This document shows positions 30,892 to 39,200 of a stretch of DNA of 64,000 nt, one piece after another. Positions within the stretch are counted from its first letter, which is position 1. Every line of letters starts with the position of its first letter. Position numbers and translations under genes: made by a program. Source of the DNA: Pseudomonas sp. MH9.2. GTDB lineage: Bacteria > Pseudomonadota > Gammaproteobacteria > Pseudomonadales > Pseudomonadaceae. The notes under the pieces were generated by a model. The model was not told the DNA's origin. It did not search any database and was given only the letters and a program-made list of their open reading frames with translations. The stretch spans positions 5,112,501-5,176,500 of the forward strand of contig NZ_CP133784.1 of the NCBI RefSeq assembly GCF_034353875.1, in the 5' to 3' direction.

Positions 30892-33800
30892 TTAAGCCGT
30901 TTTTGGAGTCAGGCGCTCGAACAGCGCTTCTAAAATATTGAATCGCTCTTCCGGGCGCTCCATCGGCACCATGAACTTGAACAGCGTGGCACCCTCGAAC
31001 TTGTAGCGGTTGGGCTGGCCCTGAATCAGTTTGATCAGCACCAGCGGATCAACTTGGGTATCGGCGCTGAACTCAATTCGTCCACCCTGCGGTCCGGCGT
31101 CGACTTTTTTGATGCCCAGCTGCTCGGCCTGCAATTTGAGCAGCGTCAGGCGTACCAGGTTTTTGGTCGGTTCGGGCAGCAGGCCGAAGCGGTCGATCAT
31201 CTCGACCTGGAGGTCCTTGAGGCCCTCTTCGTCGGCGGCATTGGCGATGCGTTTGTACAGAATCAGGCGGGTATGAACATCGGGCAGGTAGGCTTCAGGG
31301 ATCAACGCTGGCAAGCGCAGGTTGATTTCCGGGCCGCCGCCCAGGGGTTGGTCGAGGTTTGGCTGCTCGCCCTTGCGAATGGCCTTGACCGCGCGTTCAA
31401 GCATTTCCATGTACAGGGTGAAGCCCACGGCCTGGATCTGTCCGCTCTGCCCGTCGCCCAGCAGTTCGCCAGCACCACGGATCTCCAGATCGTTGGTCGC
31501 GAGCACGAAGCCCGCACCGAGGTCCTGGGTGTTGGCGATGGCTTCCAGGCGCTTCTCTGCGTCTGGAGTGATCTGTTTCCGGGGTGGGGTCAGCAGGTAG
31601 GCGTAAGCCTGGTGGTGACTGCGGCCGACCCGGCCACGTAATTGGTGCAATTGCGCCAGACCGAATTTGTCGGCACGTTCGATGATGATGGTGTTCGCGC
31701 TGGGCACGTCAATACCCGTCTCGATGATGGTCGAGGCGATCAGGACGTTGAAGCGCTTGTGATAGAAGTCGCTCATCACCTGTTCGAGATCGCGTTCGCG
31801 CATCTGTCCATGGCCGATGCCGATACGGGCTTCAGGCACCAGTTCGGCCAGGTCGGCGGCGCATTTCTCGATGGTTTTCACGTCGTTGTGCAGGTAGTAA
31901 ACCTGGCCACCACGCAGCAGTTCACGGAGCAGTGCTTCCTTGACCGTACTTTTGTTCTCTTCCATGACAAAAGTGCGCACGGACAAGCGGCGAGCTGGCG
32001 GTGTGGCAATGATCGATAAATCACGCATGCCCGAAACCGCCATATTCAGCGTGCGCGGGATCGGGGTCGCGGTCAGGGTGAGAATGTCGACTTCACTGCG
32101 CAGGGCCTTGAGTTGCTCCTTCTGACGCACGCCGAAACGGTGCTCTTCGTCGATGATGACCAGGCCCAGATTCTTGATCTTCACATCGTCCTGCAACAGC
32201 TTGTGCGTGCCGATGACGATATCAATCTTGCCTTCTGCCAGGTCCGCGACTGCTGCGTTGATTTCTTTGGCAGACTTGAAGCGGCTCATGACTTCCACGC
32301 TTACTGGCCAATCGGCAAAGCGATCGCGGAAACTGTTGTAGTGCTGCTGGGCGAGGAGGGTGGTCGGCACCAGAATGGCCACCTGACGTCCGCCATGTAC
32401 GGCAATAAAGGCTGCGCGCATTGCCACTTCGGTTTTGCCGAAGCCCACGTCGCCGCACACCAGGCGGTCCATCGGCTTGGGCGCGAGCATGTCGGCACGT
32501 ACGGCATCAATGGTGGTTTGCTGGTCCGGGGTTTCTTCGAATGGGAAGCCGGCGCTGAACGTCGCGTAGTCGGCTTTTGGGTCGGCGAAGGCATACCCTT
32601 CACGGGCGGCCCGTCGCGCGTAGATGTCCAATAGCTCGGCGGCGACATCGCGCACTTGCTCGGCCGCTTTGCGTTTGGCTTTCTGCCAGGTTTCCGAACC
32701 CAGTCGGTGCAGCGGCGCAAGGGCGTCATCGCTGCCAGTGTAGCGGGCGATCAGGTGCAGGTTGGCAACCGGGACATATAGCTTGGCGTCTTCGGCATAG
32801 GCCAGCATCAGGAATTCGGCGACCTGATTCTCCACTTCCAGCGTGGCCAGGCCCAGGTAGCGGCCAACGCCATGGTCGATATGCACCACCGGTGCGCCTT
32901 CGCGCAGTTCAGTGAGGTTTTTGATGACTGCGTCATTGTTGCCGCCGTCGGTGCGTTTTTCCCGGCGCCGGCGCTGCATGACCCGCTGACCGAACAGTGG
33001 GCTTTCGGCTACCAGTGCCAGGGAGGGGTGTTCCAGCAGCAGACCCTCATCCAGTGGTGCGATGGTGATCGACAGGCGCTCGCTGCCACTGACGAAGTCC
33101 GGCCAGTTGTCCACGGTTTTCGGCCGCAGCTTCAGGCGTTCAAGCAGTTCCAGCAGGACTTCCCGGCGCCCGGCGGATTCAGCAGTGAACAGCACACGGC
33201 CCGGGAATCCTTCGAGAAATGTCGACAGCGCCGCCAACGGTTGCGTGGCCTTGGATTGAATCGCCAAGTCCGGCAACGGCAGCGCCGGGAAGCGCTCGCG
33301 ACCAGCGCTGGGCTCGACGTCCTGCTGGCTGACAACCACGCGTGGCCAGCTTTTCAGGCGAGCAAAGCAGTCTTCCACCGGCAGGAACAATTCATTGGGC
33401 GGTAATAAAGGTCGCTCAGGGTCGACGCGACGCTCCTCATAACGGTTGCGGACGTCGTTCCAGAAATTTTCCGCCGCTTGTTCGATGCCGGGCAGGGAGA
33501 ACACCTGGGTGTCCTGGGGCAGATAATCGAACAGGGTTGAGGTTTCGTCGAAGAACAACGGCAGGTAGTACTCGATACCGGCCGGTGTGATGCCGCTGCT
33601 CAGGTCCTGAAAGATCGGGCAGCGACGGAAGTCCACGTCGAAGCGCTCGCGAAAGCGGGCCTTGAAGCGGGTGACAGCATCTTTTTGCAGCGGAAACTCT
33701 CGCGCCGGCAGCAGGCGAACCGATTCGACCTTGTCGATGGAGCGCTGGTTTTCCGGGTCGAAGGTGCGCAGGGTTTCGATTTCGTCGTCGAACAGGTCGA

Positions 33801-34344
33801 TCCGGTACGGCAGTTTGCTGCCCATCGGGAACAGATCGATCAGGGCGCCACGGACCGCGAACTCGCCGTGCTCATACACCGTATCGACGCAGCGATAGCC
33901 GCGGGCCTCAAGCCGGGTACGCATCTGCTCGACATCAAGCTTCTGGCCGATGTCCAGCACCAGGCTGCTGCCGAGCAGGAATTTGGTGGGTGCCAGTCTG
34001 TGTAGCGCCGTCGTGATCGGTACTACCAAAACGCCATGCGCGAGTTCCGGCAACCGATAAAGGCTGGCGATGCGCTGGGAAATAATGTCCTGGTGCGGCG
34101 AGAACAAATCGTAGGGCAGGGTTTCCCAATCCGGAAAATGCAGAACCGGCAGCGTGGGCGCAAAGAAGCTAAGCTCTTGCTCAAGACGTTCGGCACTCTG
34201 GCTGTCGGCGGTCAACAGCAGCGTGAAGCGCTTGGCGGCGCTGGCAGCCTCGGCGATGGCCAGGCTCAGGGCGGCACCAGGCAAATTGCCCCAGTGTTGT
34301 TTACCTGCAGCGGCAGGGAGTAGCGGTAGGCGCAGGACAGGCAC
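30892..34344 (-). CDS. mfd: Transcription-repair coupling factor Mfd
   Basis: An 1150-residue translocase that removes stalled RNA polymerase and recruits UvrA. The N-terminal UvrB-like region is followed by the RNA-polymerase interaction domain (VVHIDHGVGRYLGLATLE) and a RecG-like motor with Walker A GDVGFGKTEVAMRAAF, DEEHRFGVRQKE, TATPIPRTLNMA and LRGRVGRSHHQAYAYLL. The C-terminal D7 domain follows. Length matches E. coli Mfd (1148). The start appears to be GTG at 34344 with GGAG about 13 bases upstream. It is divergent from gap. Confidence 0.97.
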   Translation of the reverse strand: MPVLRLPLLPAAAGKQHWGNLPGAALSLAIAEAASAAKRFTLLLTADSQSAERLEQELSFFAPTLPVLHFPDWETLPYDLFSPHQDIISQRIASLYRLPELAHGVLVVPITTALHRLAPTKFLLGSSLVLDIGQKLDVEQMRTRLEARGYRCVDTVYEHGEFAVRGALIDLFPMGSKLPYRIDLFDDEIETLRTFDPENQRSIDKVESVRLLPAREFPLQKDAVTRFKARFRERFDVDFRRCPIFQDLSSGITPAGIEYYLPLFFDETSTLFDYLPQDTQVFSLPGIEQAAENFWNDVRNRYEERRVDPERPLLPPNELFLPVEDCFARLKSWPRVVVSQQDVEPSAGRERFPALPLPDLAIQSKATQPLAALSTFLEGFPGRVLFTAESAGRREVLLELLERLKLRPKTVDNWPDFVSGSERLSITIAPLDEGLLLEHPSLALVAESPLFGQRVMQRRRREKRTDGGNNDAVIKNLTELREGAPVVHIDHGVGRYLGLATLEVENQVAEFLMLAYAEDAKLYVPVANLHLIARYTGSDDALAPLHRLGSETWQKAKRKAAEQVRDVAAELLDIYARRAAREGYAFADPKADYATFSAGFPFEETPDQQTTIDAVRADMLAPKPMDRLVCGDVGFGKTEVAMRAAFIAVHGGRQVAILVPTTLLAQQHYNSFRDRFADWPVSVEVMSRFKSAKEINAAVADLAEGKIDIVIGTHKLLQDDVKIKNLGLVIIDEEHRFGVRQKEQLKALRSEVDILTLTATPIPRTLNMAVSGMRDLSIIATPPARRLSVRTFVMEENKSTVKEALLRELLRGGQVYYLHNDVKTIEKCAADLAELVPEARIGIGHGQMRERDLEQVMSDFYHKRFNVLIASTIIETGIDVPSANTIIIERADKFGLAQLHQLRGRVGRSHHQAYAYLLTPPRKQITPDAEKRLEAIANTQDLGAGFVLATNDLEIRGAGELLGDGQSGQIQAVGFTLYMEMLERAVKAIRKGEQPNLDQPLGGGPEINLRLPALIPEAYLPDVHTRLILYKRIANAADEEGLKDLQVEMIDRFGLLPEPTKNLVRLTLLKLQAEQLGIKKVDAGPQGGRIEFSADTQVDPLVLIKLIQGQPNRYKFEGATLFKFMVPMERPEERFNILEALFERLTPKTA

Positions 34345-34460
34345 GGGAGGTTGAGCTCCAAGCGTTGCAACAGGGGGTGCGATTGTAGCGGGAGGAGGTA
34401 GGTGCTGTCAGTTTTCAGCGCGCCGGAAAATGTAGTGCCATGTAATCTGATAGCCGTGCA

Positions 34461-34489
34461 TTGCTCATAAACAAAGGCGGCGGCATAAT
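34461..34489 (+). promoter_or_regulatory. gap: Candidate sigma-70 promoter of gap
   Basis: TTGCTC and CATAAT are separated by 17 bp. Transcription would begin near 34496, about 33 bp before the GTG start. Confidence 0.55.
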
Positions 34490-34528
34490 GTAGCCCCTTT
34501 TTTCAGCCCCTACATGTGGAAGGTTCCC

Positions 34529-35977
34529 GTGACTCAGAAGCCCGACCAGTGTCTTGGTGAATGGATCGATCGTGAAGCCCTCGCCGAGGCGATGATCCCC
34601 CTCATCGGTCAGCTCTACCGCAATAACAATGTGGTGAGCTCGATCTATGGCCGCAGTCTGATCAACCGTTCAGTCATCGCGATTCTCAAAGCCCATCGCT
34701 TTGCTCGTCATCGCCAGGCCGATGGCAGTGAGCTGTCCGTACACGAAACATTCCCGCTTATAAAAGCGATGAGCGAACTCAAGCTGGGTGCCGCTTCGGT
34801 GGACCTGGGCAAGTTGGCCGTGAAATTCAAGGCAGAAGGCCAAGGCCGTACTGCCGAGCAGTTCGTGCGTGCAGAGCTGGCTGACGTCGTCGGTCAACAA
34901 AGCGCCACTGCTCGTAAAGGCAAGGACGTCGTGCTGTACGGTTTCGGCCGGATCGGTCGCCTGCTGGCGCGGATTCTGATCGAGAAAACCGGTGGGGGCG
35001 ATGGCCTGCGTCTGCGCGCCATTGTCGTGCGCAAAGGCGCCGACAATGACTTGGTCAAGCGTGCCAGTCTGCTGCGTCGTGACTCGGTACATGGCCCGTT
35101 CAATGGCACCATCACTATCGATGAAGCCAACAGCACCATCACCGCCAACGGCAACATGATCAAGGTGATCTACGCGAAGAACCCGACCGAGGTGGATTAC
35201 ACCCAGTACGGCATCAAGGACGCATTGCTGGTGGATAACACCGGCGTATGGCGTGATGCCGAGGGTCTGGGCCAGCATTTGACCTGCGCAGGCATCGAGC
35301 GTGTGGTTCTCACCGCGCCAGGCAAAGGCAAACTGAAGAATATCGTGCATGGCATCAACCATGATCAGATCACGGCTGAAGACCTGATCGTTTCGGCGGC
35401 CTCCTGCACCACCAACGCCATCGTGCCGGTGTTGAAAGCCGTCAACGACAAGTTCGGTATCGTCAATGGTCACGTTGAAACAGTTCACTCGTACACCAAC
35501 GACCAGAACCTGATCGACAACTTCCACAAGGGTGATCGTCGTGGCCGTAGCGCTGCGTTGAACATGGTTATCACTGAAACCGGTGCTGCTACCGCCGCTG
35601 CCAAGGCCCTGCCTGAACTGGCTGGCAAACTGACCGGCAACGCGATCCGTGTTCCAACGCCAAACGTGTCCATGGCTATTCTCAACCTGACCCTTGAGAA
35701 GCCAACCAGCCGCGACGAAATCAACGAGTACCTGCGCTACATGGCCATGCACTCGGACCTGCACAAGCAGATCGATTTCGTGCATTCGCAGGAGGTGGTT
35801 TCCACCGACTTCGTGGGTTCGCGTCACGCCGGTGTAGTGGATGCTGAAGCGACCATCTGCAATGACAACCGTGTTGTTCTGTACGTCTGGTATGACAACG
35901 AATTCGGTTACAGCTGCCAGGTTGTTCGCGTGATGGAAGACATGTCCGGGGTCAACCCGCCTGCTTTCCCGCGTTAA
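34529..35977 (+). CDS. gap: Long-form glyceraldehyde-3-phosphate dehydrogenase
   Basis: A 482-residue GAPDH. A helical N-terminal extension of about 130 residues precedes the Rossmann fold (LYGFGRIGRLLARIL). Catalytic Cys293 lies in SAASCTTNAIVPVLK, and the phosphate-site segments TETGAATAAAKALPEL and RVPTPNVSMAILNL follow. Normal GAPDH is near 335 residues; this long type is typical of one Pseudomonas paralogue. Where NAD-specific enzymes have Asp after the second strand (AIND), this one reads AIVVRKG, which may shift preference towards NADP (inference). GTG at 34529 is preferred over the upstream ATG because GGAAGG sits 7-12 bases before it. A terminator follows. Confidence 0.92.
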   Translation: MTQKPDQCLGEWIDREALAEAMIPLIGQLYRNNNVVSSIYGRSLINRSVIAILKAHRFARHRQADGSELSVHETFPLIKAMSELKLGAASVDLGKLAVKFKAEGQGRTAEQFVRAELADVVGQQSATARKGKDVVLYGFGRIGRLLARILIEKTGGGDGLRLRAIVVRKGADNDLVKRASLLRRDSVHGPFNGTITIDEANSTITANGNMIKVIYAKNPTEVDYTQYGIKDALLVDNTGVWRDAEGLGQHLTCAGIERVVLTAPGKGKLKNIVHGINHDQITAEDLIVSAASCTTNAIVPVLKAVNDKFGIVNGHVETVHSYTNDQNLIDNFHKGDRRGRSAALNMVITETGAATAAAKALPELAGKLTGNAIRVPTPNVSMAILNLTLEKPTSRDEINEYLRYMAMHSDLHKQIDFVHSQEVVSTDFVGSRHAGVVDAEATICNDNRVVLYVWYDNEFGYSCQVVRVMEDMSGVNPPAFPR

Positions 35978-36009
35978 GTAACCACTAGGCCAAGTAAAAG
36001 GTAGAAAGG

Positions 36010-36038
36010 TGCCCCGACTCAGTTCGGGGCATTTTTTT
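36010..36038 (+). terminator. Intrinsic terminator of gap
   Basis: GCCCCGA and TTCGGGGC pair around a short loop and are followed by ATTTTTTT. It lies 33 bp after the gap stop. Confidence 0.92.
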
Positions 36039-36204
36039 GGACGCGATTTGGCTATCAGCCGTTTACCGGCGCCGCCAGAGGTGACTGCCAGTGTGGTGGC
36101 GGTCGGTTTCACACCTGCAGAACAATCCATACGACTACCGATATCGAAAGCTTATTCAGGCATCACTACTTATGTATGTCACTCGGCTCAGAGGCGCACC
36201 CTTA

Positions 36205-36275
36205 ACTCACTCGGCCGTGCCCCCTCAAACATAGCAATGGCTACGTTTGGGGGCGAACAACCCAACTGAGTGAGT
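36205..36275. repeat. Long imperfect inverted repeat upstream of the toxin-like gene
   Basis: The outer arms ACTCACTC and GAGTGAGT, and the inner arms CCCCCTCAAACATAGC and GGCTACGTTTGGGGG, face each other around a 3-base loop. The whole element is 71 bp and ends 12 bp before the start codon. The inner stem has two imperfections. It would form a strong RNA hairpin just ahead of the ribosome-binding region, or may mark an insertion edge. Confidence 0.65.
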
Positions 36276-36286
36276 AAACCTGCGAG

Positions 36287-39200
36287 ATGACAATCAAAAT
36301 CGATGTGGTCGAACAATTTTTGACCCGCCCAACACTGCGTGACGTGGCAACCGCAATGCTCCGTGACGCCCTAAGCGAAAAATACCCTGCGCTGAGCATT
36401 GAACCCGAGGTGGCGGTTGTGTCCGAACCGCCATTGAGTCGCGAGTACGCAAACACGGCAGGCCGCCTCATGACACTGACGGACTGTCTGCTGGATAATT
36501 TCTCTAGCCAGAGACCGTGGCACTTCACGCAAGGACAGCATGTGCTTGTGGCTCAGCCATCGGCTGGCGAATGGATGCCGCTGGCCGTCGATATGGCAGA
36601 CATCAGCGCCCTGCTCGACAGGTTGTCGCTGGTGTTGATCGAAGGTTTTGAACAGGCTACTGCGGACTATTGGTGTCAGCCAAGCACCACGGGTATCAGT
36701 CGCTGGGAATGGTTGTCCAGCAGGCTGAAGCAGCAGCTCAGCGACAAGGTCATAGCGGGGGCTTTTCCGCAGCAGACTGACGCGCAACGCTCAGCCCTGA
36801 GTGCTGTTGCCATGTTTGCGGATAAGGCTCAACGCAACGCCTTGCTCGGTGCGATCCCTGGCAAGGCCGACGATGACCTGCGCGCGTGCATCGCTTACCT
36901 CAATATGGGCAAAGAGGGCGAATCCAACGACGAGCCACTGCCTGCGATTGTGTTGGTCGGGCACACGGCTGGAGACGAGATCGTGATGGTGTGCTGGCCT
37001 TCGGGGAAGGTCGAATCCTGTTCATCCCAGGATCAGTTAGGCGTAAGCCTGGGTGCGAGGCTCGGCAGAGAGTGGGACGTCGATCAGCTCCAATGGACGC
37101 TGTATGAGCCCGAGGGCAATATTTTCGAGGCGTTGACTCAGGTCCTTCTGGAGACGCAGTTGAACACCCTGCAGGCGCTGAAAGGTGCCGATTCGTATGA
37201 CCTTGAGTCTCTAGAGCAACACCTGGCCTCGGCCACAGACCTGTGCAGCGTGTTCGACGCGCCGGGCCCCGCCAATATTCAGGTTCCGGCACGGGCCCTC
37301 GAGACGCTTCCCGAATGGCTTCAGCACGCCACGATAACTGACCGTCTGGATTACAGCTGGTATCTGGCTGCGTTGGCGGTAGAACAGGAACGTTCGAACG
37401 GCCAATCGTTTAATGACGATTTGCCGTCGATCACCGATTTTACGCTTCAGACCTTGCGCCTGAATGTGCTGGAAGACCATCCCGGTGCCAGCGACTTGTC
37501 GCTGGACGACATCGAGATCGTGATCGACAAAGTGACGGCTGCAGCGTTGCCATCGGGCGGGCAGATCGTGTCGGTAGGCGGGGTTGAACGGGTGCGTATG
37601 ACACTGAGCGAGTTCGCACTGGAAAACCTGTCGAGTCTGCCCTATGGAAGCATTACCCTGCATCGTGCCGGCGCTCAGCCAATACCCGACTGGTTCTCGG
37701 TGGACTACCTTAAAGCGCTGACTGCACGCGCGAACATTGGCCAGGCCTATCCTCATCTGCTTGAGCGGTCTCTGATTACCGATACCGAGGAAGCCGGGCG
37801 GCGTCAGGTATTGTTTGCCCGACAATTGCGGATTCAGTTGCCGCTCAAGGCGCTGGAACAGAAGATCAAGGGAGAGGGCGGGTTCAGCGAGGCGGGTTAT
37901 CGCAATGTCGCCGCGCTCATGAAAGCGTCAGGCGAACGAAAGGTCGGGACTCACGGCATCGTCATCCGGCCCTTGGCATTCTTCTCGCACCCAGGCGCAA
38001 GCGCTGACGTGGTCAGCAATATGTTCGTGATTGGCCCTGAAAAAGTGGCTGCCGGGCCGCATGTGCTTTACCGGCCGTTCGCCAGTCAGTCGTTGACTGA
38101 ATTTGGCTCATGGTCAGCGCTGCTGGCTGCCATACAACAACCGGGCGACATGCAGGAGACCGTTCTGGTTTGGCTGGGTGACCGGGCGCGATTGAACTAC
38201 GCCAACGGCGGCTTTCAGGAACCGCATAGTGTGCGCTTCGGTCTGGGCTCCGAGTTTGCGCCGCTGGAGCGCCCGCAACCAGCTGTGCTGAGTGTTGACA
38301 CGGTTGATGGCGACCCATTGCTCGTCCTTTTTGCCGCCAATGCCCGGGCGCTGGTTGATCTGGCTGACCGAAACTCAGTCTCTAACACCGAAAGTCGCTG
38401 GGCGAGGCTCAAGCAAGGTGGCTGGTTGCTGCTCAATGTCCTGCTGCCTTTTGTCAGTGGTCCGGTGGCCAATGCCGTGTGGCTTGCACAGTTGATGGTC
38501 AGCGTTGATCAGGCGCTGAAGGCTCAAGGCAGCACTGATGCCAGCGTCCAGGCCACCGCGCTGGCCGATTTTTTGCTGAATATTTCTCTGATTCTCATGC
38601 ACCAAGGTCTCTCTGTCAGCGGGTCAGCCATTCGTACATCAGGGCTGAGCCGCAGAGACGAGGCAGCCCCATCGGTTGTGGCTGAAATGGTTATTCGGCA
38701 ATCCGAGCCGCTGGCGATGCAGCCGATTGGCGCCGGACGAACTGTGCTCGATTTCACTTGGTCGAATCCGAGGAATCAATTGACCGCGACTCAACGAGGG
38801 ATTTTGGACACCTTTAAGGTCTCGCTTGCGTCGACCCTGGGGGCTCCTGCGGCTGCCGGTCCTCATGAGGGTTTGTATGAGGTTGAGGGAGCATGGTATG
38901 CCAGGGTCGATTCAGACCTTTACCGGGTGATGCTTGAGGAGGACGGCGTCGTCGTTGTCGACTTGAATGATTCACTGCGAACCGGGCCGTGGCTCAAGCA
39001 TGATGGTCCGGTCTGGGATCTGGACCTGAGGCTGAGATTACGCGGTGGAGGCCCCAAGAAAAAAGCTGGAAAAATGATTGAGGAAAACGCCGCCAAGCTC
39101 AAACAAATCACGGAAAGCAGGATGCAGTCACAGTCGCGTTTAGACGCACTGTATAAAAAAATCATGGCTTACGACACGCAGCTCCGGACCGCGACCGGCG

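Larger units (their letters stand above)
35978..36286. other. Intergenic region between gap and the toxin-like gene
   Basis: A 309-bp gap containing the gap terminator and then the long imperfect inverted repeat just before the large gene. I see no gene and no clear sigma-70 promoter for the downstream gene. Confidence 0.45.

Noticed and set aside
34670..36130. 486-codon open frame opposite gap
   Set aside because: Antisense of gap, running across the gap terminator.
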